Shown: positions 44,956-54,416 of the stretch, piece after piece
How the letters are laid out: every line of letters starts with the position of its first letter
How positions within the stretch are numbered: position 1 is the stretch's first letter
Assembly: GCA_007859995.1 (NCBI GenBank)
Contig: SMSL01000014.1
Coordinates: forward strand, 1-64,000
Direction of reading: 5' to 3'
Length of the DNA stretch: 64,000 bases
Source of the DNA: Candidatus Brocadiaceae bacterium S225
GTDB lineage: Bacteria; Planctomycetota; Brocadiia; Brocadiales; Scalinduaceae
Notes under the pieces: model-generated
Told to the model about the DNA's origin: nothing
The model's input: the letters and a program-made list of their open reading frames with translations, nothing else
The model's database searches: none
Made by a program: the position numbers and the translations under genes

Positions 44956-45870
44956 ATGCGATTCTTGATTATATCAGATATACACAGTAACCTGGAAGCC
45001 CTGGCCGCAGTTTTTTCAGAACTTCACAGGCAAAATGAACACATAGACCAGGTTTTAATGCTTGGTGATATTGTTGGCTACGGTGTAAACCCCAATGAAT
45101 GCTGTACTATCATTAAATTTTTAAAGAGCGGTAAACCTGCTTTGAAAAAAGAAATTCAAACAATTATTCAAAGCATTGATATTGATGCTACTGATAAAAA
45201 AAATATAATCGATTATATTTTCTCCCTAGGCAAAAAAGCCAAAGTTATCGCAGGTAACCATGATCAGCGGGTCATTGGTCAGCTAAATACCGTGATGGCG
45301 TCATCTGCAGGTATATCTATCAATTGGACAAAGAAAGTAATCCATGAAGATAATGTTCGTTTTCTTAAATCACTATCACTTATAGAAAAGCTATTGGAAT
45401 TTGACATTGAGTTAGTTCACAGTGCACCTAATCGTCCTCAAGATTATATATATGTGATGAATTCAACCTTATTAAATTACAATTTATTAAATTCAAAAAT
45501 AACGTTTGCCGGTCATACACATAAGCCTGCGGCATATTTATTTACTAAACATAAAAGAGATGTTCATGCTTCTGTCTTTGTTCCCGCAGACAAATTTGAT
45601 AAAAATCTTATGCTGGCCGAAAGAGAATCTTCAGAGAGGTTGGAAACATTTGATATTTCTATAAAACCCGGTCAGCGATACTATATAAACCCTGGTTCAG
45701 TCGGTCAGCCACGAGACGGTATTCCTATGGCTTCTTACAAGATTTACGATACGGAAACAAAGACAGTCTATATGGAAAAAGCAGAATACAATATAGAGGG
45801 GGTCAGAAAAAAAATTCTAGAAGCCGGACTCCCTTTCGATCTTGCTAATCGCATAGTATCTGGAATTTAA
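44956..45870 (+). CDS. Calcineurin-like metallophosphoesterase, copy 2
   Basis: This 304-residue protein is about as long as copy 1 and very similar throughout. It has DIHSNLEAL, LGDIVGYGVNPNE, GNHDQRV, AGHTHKPAAY and YINPGSVGQPRDG. The two are a tandem duplication separated by 145 bp. All catalytic motifs are kept, so both copies are probably active. Confidence 0.9.
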   Translation: MRFLIISDIHSNLEALAAVFSELHRQNEHIDQVLMLGDIVGYGVNPNECCTIIKFLKSGKPALKKEIQTIIQSIDIDATDKKNIIDYIFSLGKKAKVIAGNHDQRVIGQLNTVMASSAGISINWTKKVIHEDNVRFLKSLSLIEKLLEFDIELVHSAPNRPQDYIYVMNSTLLNYNLLNSKITFAGHTHKPAAYLFTKHKRDVHASVFVPADKFDKNLMLAERESSERLETFDISIKPGQRYYINPGSVGQPRDGIPMASYKIYDTETKTVYMEKAEYNIEGVRKKILEAGLPFDLANRIVSGI

Positions 45871-46231
45871 TACCAAACCTTCTCCATCTCCATTCGCGAA
45901 ATATGTGCCAAATATCTGATTGTTCAGCCTTGTAATATGCGTAGAAGCATTGAATTCCTTAATTGTAGCTCATTTAACAGCCTTTCGAATATTGCCGGAA
46001 TATGTCTAAAATCAGACTGTCAATAAACTTGTGCTTGCGATCAGAAGGCTTGTTTTGCTATAGTATTTCCTCGAATTGATTTGCAGAATTATATATTTTG
46101 TTACTCATTAATAAAAATATTTATTTGATCGGTAGAAGTACTGTCAGATTTGAGCCACAAATCATGTTTTATTGGTTCTATGTTATCTTGATAACAACCT
46201 GTTATAAGAGAGGTTATTCGTTAATTAAGCG
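45871..46231. other. Intergenic region, no gene seen
   Basis: The 360 bp show no coding frame or strong hairpin with a T-run. The region separates the ammonium island from the PLD-like gene. Confidence 0.4.
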
Positions 46232-47356
46232 ATGAATAGGTTTGGATTTATTAAAAAAAATAGTTTATTTACTATGCTGTTATCATTAGGTATAGGTATT
46301 ATAACTGTGCTATTTGCTCCTGATACAATATATGCAGAGACTGAGGTGCTTTTCTCGCCAAGAGGGTCAATTAAAGATGCCATAATAAAAAATATCATTT
46401 CATCAAGAGATTCAATAGACGTTACTGCCGCTACGTTTACGGCAGGAGACATAGCAGAAGCGTTGTATCAGGCGAAAGAGCACGGTGTAGCGATAAGAAT
46501 TATTATAGACCAGGCACAAGATGTAATACTCTATCCGGTGATAGAGTTTCTTAAGGAGGAAGGATTTAATCTGCAATTTCTTAAAGGTAATATTGGGGGT
46601 TCCATGAACAATACATTTGCAATTTTTGATGATAAGCTTCTTGTGACTGGCTCGTATACCTGGACAGAATATGCTGAAAAATTTAATTATGAGAATGCTA
46701 TTTTTATAGACGAACCCGATGTGGTAGAGAGATATAAGAGAGAGTTTGAGTCGTTATATGACAAAAGTGTCGTGCAGGGAGCTAGCAGGGTACGGGTTGT
46801 TGCTACCTCAAATGAGGTGAAGGAACCGGCAAAACAGGATAGTGTGAGCAATGCGAAAGAAAAAAGTGGAAAAAACAACACTCTTAAAGATAATGTTATC
46901 AAATTTGTTTCGAGAAAAGATATTGAACATTTAAATATTTCTGAAGATAAACAGCTAAACAAAGTTGGCAAACGGTTAAAAACTATTGAAGAGCCATTTA
47001 AACAGTTTGTTACTATTTCTTTTGATGAATTAGATAAAAAATTTGGTAGTGAAAGCAAGCTCGATAAATCGGAGAAGAGGCGGTTGTGGAAGGAAGAGTA
47101 CGAAGGGAAGTATGTCAGGTGGACAGGTAGAATCAGTTTCAGAGGATTTGCCGTTTATGACTGGAATAAAGTCGGCATAAGTCATAAAGGTAGTAGTATA
47201 GATGTTAATCTTAGGTTTGGCTATTCGAAACAGCGCAAAGTAATGAAATTGAAAGTTGGTGATATAGTAACATATACGGGAAGGTTGGTATCATTGCGTA
47301 GTTCATTGTCTTCATATAGGGTTGAAGATGCGGATGTGCTACAAGTAATAAGATGA
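46232..47356 (+). CDS. Secreted PLD-like protein with substituted HKD motif and OB-fold C-terminus
   Basis: The protein of 374 residues has a signal peptide (residues 12-36) and a single phospholipase D-like domain (about 38-180). The motif region reads MNNTFAIFDDKLLVTGSYTWT (125-145), where active members have MHNKF.I.D. Both catalytic His (Asn-126) and Lys (Thr-128) are replaced while the Asp and the GSYTWT end remain. After a Lys-rich linker, residues about 290-374 resemble an OB-fold (YVRWTGRISFRGFAVYDW ... VGDIVTYTGRLVS). It may bind nucleic acid or lipid without cleaving it. It is a lone gene. Confidence 0.75.
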   Translation: MNRFGFIKKNSLFTMLLSLGIGIITVLFAPDTIYAETEVLFSPRGSIKDAIIKNIISSRDSIDVTAATFTAGDIAEALYQAKEHGVAIRIIIDQAQDVILYPVIEFLKEEGFNLQFLKGNIGGSMNNTFAIFDDKLLVTGSYTWTEYAEKFNYENAIFIDEPDVVERYKREFESLYDKSVVQGASRVRVVATSNEVKEPAKQDSVSNAKEKSGKNNTLKDNVIKFVSRKDIEHLNISEDKQLNKVGKRLKTIEEPFKQFVTISFDELDKKFGSESKLDKSEKRRLWKEEYEGKYVRWTGRISFRGFAVYDWNKVGISHKGSSIDVNLRFGYSKQRKVMKLKVGDIVTYTGRLVSLRSSLSSYRVEDADVLQVIR

Positions 47357-47485
47357 TTACCAAGTTTATGTGTAGAACATATTTTAACAGTACAGAAGTA
47401 ATAATTCTGCAAATATGCATAAGCTGTTATAGAAACTATCTAAAGTGTTTTATCTTAAAGAGCTTAACATGGAAAGATTATTTCT

Positions 47486-47896
47486 TTAAACAAATTCCTG
47501 ATGATCTTCAATAAAGTCTTTTATTTCTACGGTGCAGTTTAGAATTTTCTCATCTGTTTTTCTGATACGTTGACTCATTTTTTCCAGCATCCTGAATGCT
47601 AAGCTGGGATCTCTACTGATTTTTTTCAAGAAATTTTTCTGATTTATTTCAAGAAGTTTTACATTTCCCAACGCCTTTACGCTAGCAGAACGCGGGTTAT
47701 TGTCAAACAGTGACATCTCTCCAAAGAAATCACCTTCTTCCAGGGTTGCAAGTATAGTTTCCACATCACCTTTCTCTTTTATTACTTTAACTTTTCCTGT
47801 TAAGATAATATACATTTCTTTACCAATCGAATTTTCTTCGAAGATAATATCTCCATCCTTATAGTCCCTTCCTAAAGAACCTTCACCGTCCTTCAT
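47486..47896 (-). CDS. Cyclic nucleotide-binding domain protein
   Basis: This 136-residue protein consists of one cNMP-binding (Crp-like) domain. It shows GDIIFEENSIGKEMYIILTGKVKV, then EEGDFFGEMSLFDNNPRSASVKA, the phosphate-binding cassette F(G)E.(A/S)L....R.A. No DNA-binding domain follows. Its start overlaps the end of the FAD oxidoreductase gene (ATGA), so it probably regulates that enzyme or binds it. Confidence 0.9.
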   Translation of the reverse strand: MKDGEGSLGRDYKDGDIIFEENSIGKEMYIILTGKVKVIKEKGDVETILATLEEGDFFGEMSLFDNNPRSASVKALGNVKLLEINQKNFLKKISRDPSLAFRMLEKMSQRIRKTDEKILNCTVEIKDFIEDHQEFV

Positions 47897-49308
47897 TTCT
47901 TATCTCCAGATTTTTTTAATCGAATAAAAATAGCGTTAAAGATATTTACTAAAATCCTTAGTAACAGTTTATAGTTAAACGCTCTCAGGAAAATATCGAT
48001 GTACGGTTCGTTGCCGGTAAACGTATCCCACAATATTGTACTGCATTTGTAACCAGACTCAGGGTGTTTTTGTTCATATCGTGAAGCGTTTAACAGCGCT
48101 TCACGAAGGATGGGTGTTTGGTTAATAATACCGGTAAACGCAAACATTATCTTGCCGAAAATATTGTCTCGGTTAATTTTCCTGCATGATGGATAGTAAT
48201 ATTTGTGAAAATCAGTTTCACCTACACCGTAGAGAATTGCGGTATTTGCTGCTGCCTTTGCAGTAAGATAAGCGGAACCGATTCCATCTTTGTATAACCG
48301 CGCAGAACTTGCATCTCCTATCATTACTATTCTGTCGGCAAAAGGGTGCCTGGCAGCTCCCACATTAATCTTTGGTACACAACGGCAGAAAGCGTCAGGA
48401 GTTTTCCATGAATCAGGAAATTTGCTTTTTACTTCTGGATGGTTGAGAAAATCCATTACGGTTTGCCTGGTTATATCCTTACCGAGCATACTAACGGTTA
48501 CATACGAACCTTTCGGTGTTATCGCCGCAAATTTTACTCCGGGTTGATTTATAAGGAATACGTATACGACATTGCCAAACAGATCTGATACATTTTGCTC
48601 TCCTATATGTATTTCTGATTGGTACGCCTTGATTGTAGAGGGGCAGATATAGCCTGTTCCGAGTTCTTCAAATTTCTTAATGATTTTTGAATTTATTCCG
48701 CAGGCGCCAACCACAAGATCGGCATCCGGTAACTGACCTCTTTTTGAGAATATTATGGGTCTTCCGTTATTAAGTTTAATGTCTTCTATTCTTACATTTT
48801 CAACTTTTGCACCTTCTTTTTCGGCACAATCCAGTAAAAAGTCATCAAAGCTTTTTCTTTCAAACACGTGTTCTTTGTCTGTCTCTGATGCTGCTTGATT
48901 AACGGGGCCTCCTCCCCTATAAACAGTAGCAATTCCTCTCTGCTTACTGGGACTGTTAAGAAATACATCTCCACCAATTGTTTGAAAACAGTAGGTATCA
49001 ATTGCACGTTGAACGATCGGTGGTTTCAAGCAAATACCTTCGATAGCAAGCATTTGTACCAGGGATTCTGAAACAACCCCTGCACACATATTACAGCTGG
49101 AAGGTCCATCGTGTGAAAAGTTTTTGTTTTCATAAATAGTCAGATCAATATTTTTGCCAATTTGTCTGGTTAATTTAAGGGCAAAAATACTGAAGAATGA
49201 GCCGGCAGGACCTCCACCCAGGACTGCAATCTTAGCACCGTCATTTAGCTCAAGGTTTGAATTTTCTTTCAAATTATTTGTACCGTATAAATAAGAAGTC
49301 TGACTCAA
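47893..49308 (-). CDS. Geranylgeranyl-reductase-family FAD oxidoreductase
   Basis: This 471-residue flavoprotein starts with a Rossmann motif (IAVLGGGPAGSFFSI). It has a Cys-containing segment (PSSCNMCAGVVSESLV) of the GGR type and a second nucleotide-binding segment (FADRIVMIGDASSARLYKDGIG). The family reduces isoprenoid chains or related lipids with NAD(P)H or ferredoxin. A hydrophobic C-terminus (FNYKLLLRILVNIFNAIFI) may attach it to the membrane. It is coupled to a cNMP-binding protein. The substrate cannot be told from sequence. Confidence 0.8.
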   Translation of the reverse strand: MSQTSYLYGTNNLKENSNLELNDGAKIAVLGGGPAGSFFSIFALKLTRQIGKNIDLTIYENKNFSHDGPSSCNMCAGVVSESLVQMLAIEGICLKPPIVQRAIDTYCFQTIGGDVFLNSPSKQRGIATVYRGGGPVNQAASETDKEHVFERKSFDDFLLDCAEKEGAKVENVRIEDIKLNNGRPIIFSKRGQLPDADLVVGACGINSKIIKKFEELGTGYICPSTIKAYQSEIHIGEQNVSDLFGNVVYVFLINQPGVKFAAITPKGSYVTVSMLGKDITRQTVMDFLNHPEVKSKFPDSWKTPDAFCRCVPKINVGAARHPFADRIVMIGDASSARLYKDGIGSAYLTAKAAANTAILYGVGETDFHKYYYPSCRKINRDNIFGKIMFAFTGIINQTPILREALLNASRYEQKHPESGYKCSTILWDTFTGNEPYIDIFLRAFNYKLLLRILVNIFNAIFIRLKKSGDKK

Positions 49309-49344
49309 TTCTTACACACAATGGAACGAAGAAGCTCCAAACCG

Positions 49345-49807
49345 TTATAGCGGTAAAACCAGTGCTATTGTCAAATTACATAAGCAGCCATATTCATCAT
49401 TCGGGTTATACAAGTCTGTAGTTTTATATAATACATCTGCAGTTTCACTGAAAACACAGAATCCGTGAGCAAAGCCTTCAGGAACAAAAATCTGTCGTCT
49501 GCTTTTGTCCGACCCATTTCCCAATTCCAGGAGAGCCTCGACATATGCCAACGGCAACATCATAGATTTCTCCCATAATAACATAAGCCAATTTGCCCTG
49601 TGGGTAGTTCAGTTGATAGTGCAACCCTCTCAGTGTTCCCCGTGTTGAATGTGAATAATTATCCTGAACAAAGGCATGATCAATGTCAGATTTAGCATAT
49701 ATCTTCTGACGGAATGTTTCCATGAAAAAGCCCCGGGAGTCTTTAAAAACGCCAGGGTCTATCAGTAAAACACCTGGAAGATCTGTTTCAGTGCATTTAA
49801 TAGACAA
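49345..49807 (-). pseudogene. rfbC: dTDP-4-dehydrorhamnose 3,5-epimerase, broken
   Basis: The N-terminal part (49807 to about 49510) reads DSRGFFMETFRQ, FVQDNYSHSTRGTLRGLHYQ and GEIYDVAVGI, a normal RfbC. After GKWVGQK the reading shifts frame in a run of A near 49503, continuing as RRQIFVPEGFAHGFCVFSETADVLYKTTD and DEYGC. The C-terminal 50-60 residues are missing. One indel plus truncation make it a pseudogene unless sequencing is in error. Confidence 0.85.
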
Positions 49808-49876
49808 TTTCTAAATCCCCATTTTGTTAGAATTTACTTGTTCGGCAATGTTTCTTTATGGAATGGATTTCTAAGA

Positions 49877-50932
49877 CTAAGCACCGTAGTGTGCTTTGAC
49901 CCATGACAGGTATTCACCGCTCTTTACCCTGTCTGTCCAACTCGTATTTTCCAGATACCACTGGATAGTTTTTTTGATACCTGTTTCAAATGATTCTTCC
50001 GGAGACCAACCTAAGGCGTTCTTCAATTTGCTGAAATCTATTGCATACCTTCTGTCATGGCCGGGTCTGTCCTTTACAAACGTAATCAATTCTTTTCGAG
50101 GATGTTGATCTGGTAATTCTTTGTGCGTATCCAGTATTTCACAAATCATCTCCACAAGTTTCAAATTTTCCAGTTCATTATTACCCCCAACATTGTAAGT
50201 CTCACCGTGATTCCCTTTTCTCATAATCATCCAGACCGCCTTGCAGTGATCTCTCACGTATAACCAATCTCTTATATGCAGTCCATCTCCATACACAGGC
50301 AGTGATTCGCCCTCAATGGCGTTAAGGATCATCAGGGGTATCATTTTTTCCGGAAACTGGAACGGGCCATAGTTATTGGAACAATTGGATATTGTAATAG
50401 GCAGGTTATAGGTCTTATGATATGCCCTCACAAGGTGGTCAGAAGATGCCTTGGACGAAGCATAAGGGCTGTTGGGCTTATAAGATGTTTCTTCAGTAAA
50501 AAACCCTTCTCTGCCCAGACTGCCAAAAACCTCATCTGTGCTGACATGGTGAAAAAGCTTGATGTTGTCCATTCGGTTTCTGGCAACTTCTAACAGATTA
50601 AAGGTTCCAATTATGTTGGTTTGAATAAATGTGTCAGGTTTGACAATCGACCTGTCAACATGAGATTCTGCTGCGAAGTGGCAAACACTATCAATTTGAT
50701 ATTTGCTAAATATTTTTGCAACTCCTTCTTTATCACATATGTCAACTTTGTCAAATTGATATCGGCCCTGAAAACCTTCCTCTATTCCGCTTAAGTTATC
50801 AGGGTTTCCAGCGTAAGTCAGATTGTCTATGTTGATTATCCTTCCTGAGAAATCAGATTCTTCAAGAAGATAGCGGATAAAGTTTGCTCCGATAAAACCA
50901 CATCCACCGGTAACTAATAAGTTTTTATACAT
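49877..50932 (-). CDS. rfbB: dTDP-glucose 4,6-dehydratase
   Basis: This 351-residue extended SDR enzyme has TGGCGFIGANFIRYLL (NAD binding). HFAAESHVDRSI, STDEVFGSLG and SPYASSKASSDHLVRAYH hold the catalytic Tyr-x3-Lys. NCSNNYGPFQFPEKMIPLMI and DRPGHDRRYAID are also typical of RfbB. It converts dTDP-glucose to the 4-keto-6-deoxy sugar for rhamnose or related sugars in surface polysaccharide. The length is normal. Its expected partner rfbC directly downstream is broken, and rfbA and rfbD are not in the window. Confidence 0.95.
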   Translation of the reverse strand: MYKNLLVTGGCGFIGANFIRYLLEESDFSGRIINIDNLTYAGNPDNLSGIEEGFQGRYQFDKVDICDKEGVAKIFSKYQIDSVCHFAAESHVDRSIVKPDTFIQTNIIGTFNLLEVARNRMDNIKLFHHVSTDEVFGSLGREGFFTEETSYKPNSPYASSKASSDHLVRAYHKTYNLPITISNCSNNYGPFQFPEKMIPLMILNAIEGESLPVYGDGLHIRDWLYVRDHCKAVWMIMRKGNHGETYNVGGNNELENLKLVEMICEILDTHKELPDQHPRKELITFVKDRPGHDRRYAIDFSKLKNALGWSPEESFETGIKKTIQWYLENTSWTDRVKSGEYLSWVKAHYGA

Positions 50933-51151
50933 CAGTCCCGCCTTTAGATATTGTCTATAAAAAAAAGAAATTTATAAAATACTCTGATATATTTCTGCCT
51001 GGTTTCTGCTGGAAATATATCTTCTTGCTACAGTTTATACAAGGCATTACTGCTTAACGCCTCCATTTTTTTCTCATACAATGCTGAAATTATTCTGAGT
51101 TTGCCTGCTTCTCCTTTAATGTCTATCAGCTATCTATCCAGGATAATCTTT

Positions 51152-52174
51152 CTATATTGCGATGACGTCTATCAATGAAGGGTCGTCAACACCCAGACCT
51201 AGACGTGCTGCAGTGTGAATATACCTCGGTTCTCTGCCCGCATCTTTAAGAGATGGCATGTTTACTTCTCTTCTCTTTTTCTCGATAATCCGGGCTCCGA
51301 CACGATCCAGAGCTACAGGATCAGTCCCAATCAACATTCCCTGGAAATCCCATGTCCATTGCGGCTTGAAGGCCGGACCACCATGGTATTGTGCTTTCAG
51401 AGCATCACAGACAATTAATCTTAATTTGTCCTTTATAAATGGGTGGCTGTTGAGGTCGGCAACATAAGGATTACAATTTCCATCATGGTATTTGTTGGGA
51501 TTGTGTATTATTCCAAAGAAGTTTTTCATTCCTATTGACACACCGGCTAGATCGTGGTCTTTCAGTATCGGCACATTTACTATTGCTGTGCAGAGTGATG
51601 ATGCTATCTTGCTGAAGCAGCTTCCAATGCTTCCCATAATCAGTGGCTTGGAATCGTATCCTCCTGAAGGGAGATCATCTGTGCCGAAACACTTGAAACC
51701 ATTGCTGCCTCTACGAATGTTAAAACCAGCATTTTCCAACTCTCTATTAAATCTTTCGAATACTATTATGTTACTTTCTCTCACACCGGCAGCTTTGACA
51801 CCGTTTATGATCGCCTCAACTATTTCCGTATGAGGTGAAAACTTGTTTCCGGCCAGGCAATTAAGTTTAATACCCACTATATCATTTTTGTTGAAGAGGC
51901 TTCTCCATGCGTCTAGTGGCTTTTCTGAATTTGTAATTTTTAAAAGTGCACTGTCCAAAGCCATACTGATAATAGATGCGTTTACTGCTCCATTAGCATT
52001 TATGAATCGTTTGTCTTTTGCAAGTATAACTCTTGATCTTAATGACGTTACATCTTCTGAATAAAGAGTCTTGAGGAAGTAATTGTTACTTAATAAAAGT
52101 GATGAAGCGCAGAGCACGGTTCCTATAGTCGTTGCATCTTTAAGGAATTCTCTCCTCGATTTTTTGATAGACAT
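51152..52174 (-). CDS. Tat-exported DUF362 protein
   Basis: This 340-residue protein has a twin-arginine signal (KKSRREFLKDATTIG followed by a hydrophobic stretch) and a DUF362 domain (GIKLNCLAGNKFSPHTEIVEA, VNVPILKDHDLAGVSIGMKNFFG, GTDPVALDRVGARIIEKKR). DUF362 proteins often lie near Fe-S proteins. This one has no CxxCxxC ferredoxin motif, which the family sometimes has. It is folded before export and is probably a periplasmic redox-related protein of unknown role. It is monocistronic. Confidence 0.85.
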   Translation of the reverse strand: MSIKKSRREFLKDATTIGTVLCASSLLLSNNYFLKTLYSEDVTSLRSRVILAKDKRFINANGAVNASIISMALDSALLKITNSEKPLDAWRSLFNKNDIVGIKLNCLAGNKFSPHTEIVEAIINGVKAAGVRESNIIVFERFNRELENAGFNIRRGSNGFKCFGTDDLPSGGYDSKPLIMGSIGSCFSKIASSLCTAIVNVPILKDHDLAGVSIGMKNFFGIIHNPNKYHDGNCNPYVADLNSHPFIKDKLRLIVCDALKAQYHGGPAFKPQWTWDFQGMLIGTDPVALDRVGARIIEKKRREVNMPSLKDAGREPRYIHTAARLGLGVDDPSLIDVIAI

Positions 52175-52484
52175 TTCTTTTAATTGTTATTGCGACTATG
52201 TGTGCTGGATTTGTGAGGTTAAGAAGAATTATTGTATTAAATAAATTCCACTTAGTATCCAAGCGCGCTAGCCTGAATAGTGACAGTTTTTTGTGTGAAC
52301 AAGCATTGAGAATTTTTGAATAATATCTCTTGCTAAACTAATACACAAACCTGTCTTTAAATAAAAAATTATTATAGCAAAATACGGCTTAGTGTCAATG
52401 TATTGGTGTACTGGAATGTATAGACGGGATTGTGGTAAATGAAGTATTATGATAACTTCGTAGCGTGTGGAATCGACAAAGTTA
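52175..52484. other. Intergenic region, no gene seen
   Basis: AT-rich sequence with no gene. It would hold the promoter of the DUF362 gene. Confidence 0.4.
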
Positions 52485-52526
52485 CTACAAAAAATAAGCC
52501 TTATCCCAGCAGGTGCGATAAGGCTT
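52485..52526 (-). terminator. Terminator of the coiled-coil gene
   Basis: The 10-bp perfect stem AAGCCTTATC/GATAAGGCTT, read on the minus strand, is followed by a T-run (ATTTTTTG). Confidence 0.85.
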
Positions 52527-52613
52527 AATTTGTATGTAAAAAGAGCAAATGTGTGTGCTCTAATATTTGTTCCGAGATTTTTCCATTACCACTTTTACAG
52601 ATTCATGTGAGGA

Positions 52614-53093
52614 TCAATGTGAAGATTCGATCAGTGTTTTTTCGATCTCGTCTAGCTCATCTATTCTGGTGCCGCCATCATTGGTGCCCATCTCTTCTCT
52701 TAACTCTCTAACCGCTTGTCTTGCTTCAACCAGATTCTTTGTGTAACCGGCCTTATCTACTTCCAGAACAAGCTTAGCTACCGTCATTATAGTTAATTCT
52801 TTCTGCAGCTCAGCAAGCTCTACGTCAAATTCTTCATTTGCTTCTGTAAGTTCAGCAACTTGATTTTCCAGGTTTTTCTTTGTTTTGTCAGCTTTCCTTA
52901 CCTGACCGATCATTTCAGGCACTTTTAATATTTCGGTTTTACCTGCCAGTATCTGTTGCTCCATATGATGGACTCTTTTCAATTGGCCTGTATATTTACC
53001 AATAGCGGTAATTGATAGTGTGAAAAATATGATAGCACAAACAGCAAATAACGCAGTAGTTGTGGCAAAAATTTTAACTTTTCCTGTAGCCAT
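52614..53093 (-). CDS. Membrane-anchored coiled-coil protein
   Basis: This 159-residue protein has an N-terminal helix (TTALFAVCAIIFFTLSITAI) followed by a long heptad-rich coil (residues about 60-150, many Glu/Lys/Leu) in the periplasm. There is no enzymatic domain. It may be a structural or scaffolding protein. It has its own terminator and an AGGAG-like ribosome site. The family is not recognised. Confidence 0.65.
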   Translation of the reverse strand: MATGKVKIFATTTALFAVCAIIFFTLSITAIGKYTGQLKRVHHMEQQILAGKTEILKVPEMIGQVRKADKTKKNLENQVAELTEANEEFDVELAELQKELTIMTVAKLVLEVDKAGYTKNLVEARQAVRELREEMGTNDGGTRIDELDEIEKTLIESSH

Positions 53094-53685
53094 TACTTCC
53101 CTCTCCTTTCAAACACATTTTCTGTAATACTGTAATAAGTTAATGGAGTTTTATTTCTACAATTTTCGTTAATCTAACAAATAGCTAATTTTATGTCAAG
53201 TACGAATTTATTGTTTCTATACAATATATAACTTCTGTTCATTCTGATATTTATGATTGAATATGTTATTTGTTCCTGTTCTAATTTAACGAGATCAGTA
53301 ACCCGATGTTTTCATTGGAGTAACATCAAAATTGATCAGTCAGGGGTTTTGATATCTGGCCTTCTCGGCCAGTTTGACTTACGGTTTTTTGTTATTTCCA
53401 CTCATTCTTCGATTTTTTTATATTTTTATCTATTTTACGAACGAAAACATTGTAATGTATTCCACGTAAATGGAGGTAAGAAATATATTTACCATGTAAA
53501 AATTACGCATTATGGTCATTTTTTCAAAACAAAAATATCCCAGAATTTTTTCTTATTGCCTCCTGATAGTTATTATTTGCCAGGGATCTTCTGACGGATA
53601 CGGTTACAAGAGGAATGATGATCCGATTATTACGGTTTTCAAATCGGTTATTTTTTTATGGTAAAAATGGTGATTGGGAGTGAAT
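53094..53685. other. Intergenic region
   Basis: One open frame (113 residues, 53253-53594) is rich in Phe, Tyr and Cys without a recognisable family or ribosome site, so I do not call it. No RNA gene is recognised. Confidence 0.35.
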
Positions 53686-53935
53686 TAAGGCAGACATAGA
53701 TACCATTAGTGACAGGATTGATTACTTCTATACAGCAGAAAGGCATGCCTATCCAATATACCAACTGGATTATAAATTACATCTTAAGAAATTATTCTCG
53801 TGGATAGATGCTATAGAAAACCTCCACGCTTGCGGGAGGAACTGACTCTTTCAATACATCTTTATGAACAGAGCAATGGAGATGGGTTTTGAAGCCGCTA
53901 TGGTTGTAGAGGGGAAAGAAAATAAAGAAACATGA
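53686..53935 (+). pseudogene. C-terminal remnant of an FAD-dependent amine-oxidase-like enzyme
   Basis: One frame reads RIDYFYTAERHAYPIYQLDY and then IDAIENLHACGR, followed after a frameshift by MNRAMEMGFEAAMVVEG. This is the C-terminal signature (AYPVY...L....ENL...GR.G.F.YNNMD....MG..AA) of protoporphyrinogen-oxidase/UDP-galactopyranose-mutase-like flavoproteins. The rest of the gene is missing. Confidence 0.6.
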
Positions 53936-53989
53936 ACGTAACTATTCACCGTAATCGGCGCAAAGTTGATATTTGTAAGATTATAGATG
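53935..53989 (+). repeat. 55-bp repeat, second copy (first copy 21519-21573)
   Basis: The sequence starting AACGTAACTATTCACCGTAA differs from 21519-21573 at three positions by eye. In both copies it follows a gene end and then diverges abruptly after ATTATAGATG. Here the junction is the start of an inverted-repeat insertion (53991). Confidence 0.8.
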
Positions 53990-53990
53990 A

Positions 53991-54053
53991 GTCCGCTCCG
54001 CTTGACCCATCCTTACAAAAAGCAACTGGTAGGCTGTGTCAAGTGAAGCGGAC
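53991..54053. repeat. Imperfect 16-bp inverted repeat element
   Basis: GTCCGCTCCGCTTGAC (53991-54006) and GTCAAGTGAAGCGGAC (54038-54053) pair with two mismatches. The ends and abrupt junction suggest a short inserted palindromic element. Confidence 0.65.
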
Positions 54054-54139
54054 CCAGCGTCTACGTCTATCTTGTCTTTGCTTTTCCTCGCGTTCTTCGC
54101 GGCTTTGCGTGAAAAATAAATTATGCTGGAGAGTTACTA

Positions 54140-54343
54140 TCCTGTTTTACGAATATAACGGCGGGGTGGTTAATAGAGAGACACAGACAGGGGTAATGGA
54201 AATATATCAGAATATGAAGGAACTGGACATTCAGATAGCAATGGCACATAAAAAGGCAGTCATAATCACCGGATCGAGTATGGGACTACTGTTTCTTATA
54301 CTGCTTCTGATTAAAAAAAATAGATTTGTTTTTTACCACAACT
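54140..54343 (+). pseudogene. Fragment of a membrane sensor protein
   Basis: The frame reads GGVVNRETQTGVMEIYQNMK, then a helix (AVIITGSSMGLLFLILLLI). A '..GV.EIYQ(D/N)' segment before a transmembrane helix is typical of the periplasmic end of sensor histidine kinases and diguanylate cyclases. No cytoplasmic domain follows, so this is a remnant. Confidence 0.4.
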
Positions 54344-54416
54344 TTAGCTCACCTCAAACTTCCTGCCAGGACTGATTGGCAAGGCGAGTAGACACTTTAA
54401 ACTTCTTCTCGAACCC

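Noticed and set aside
53253-53594. 113-residue ORF in the 53 kb intergenic region
   Set aside because: No ribosome site and no recognisable domain; composition is typical of AT-rich random frames.
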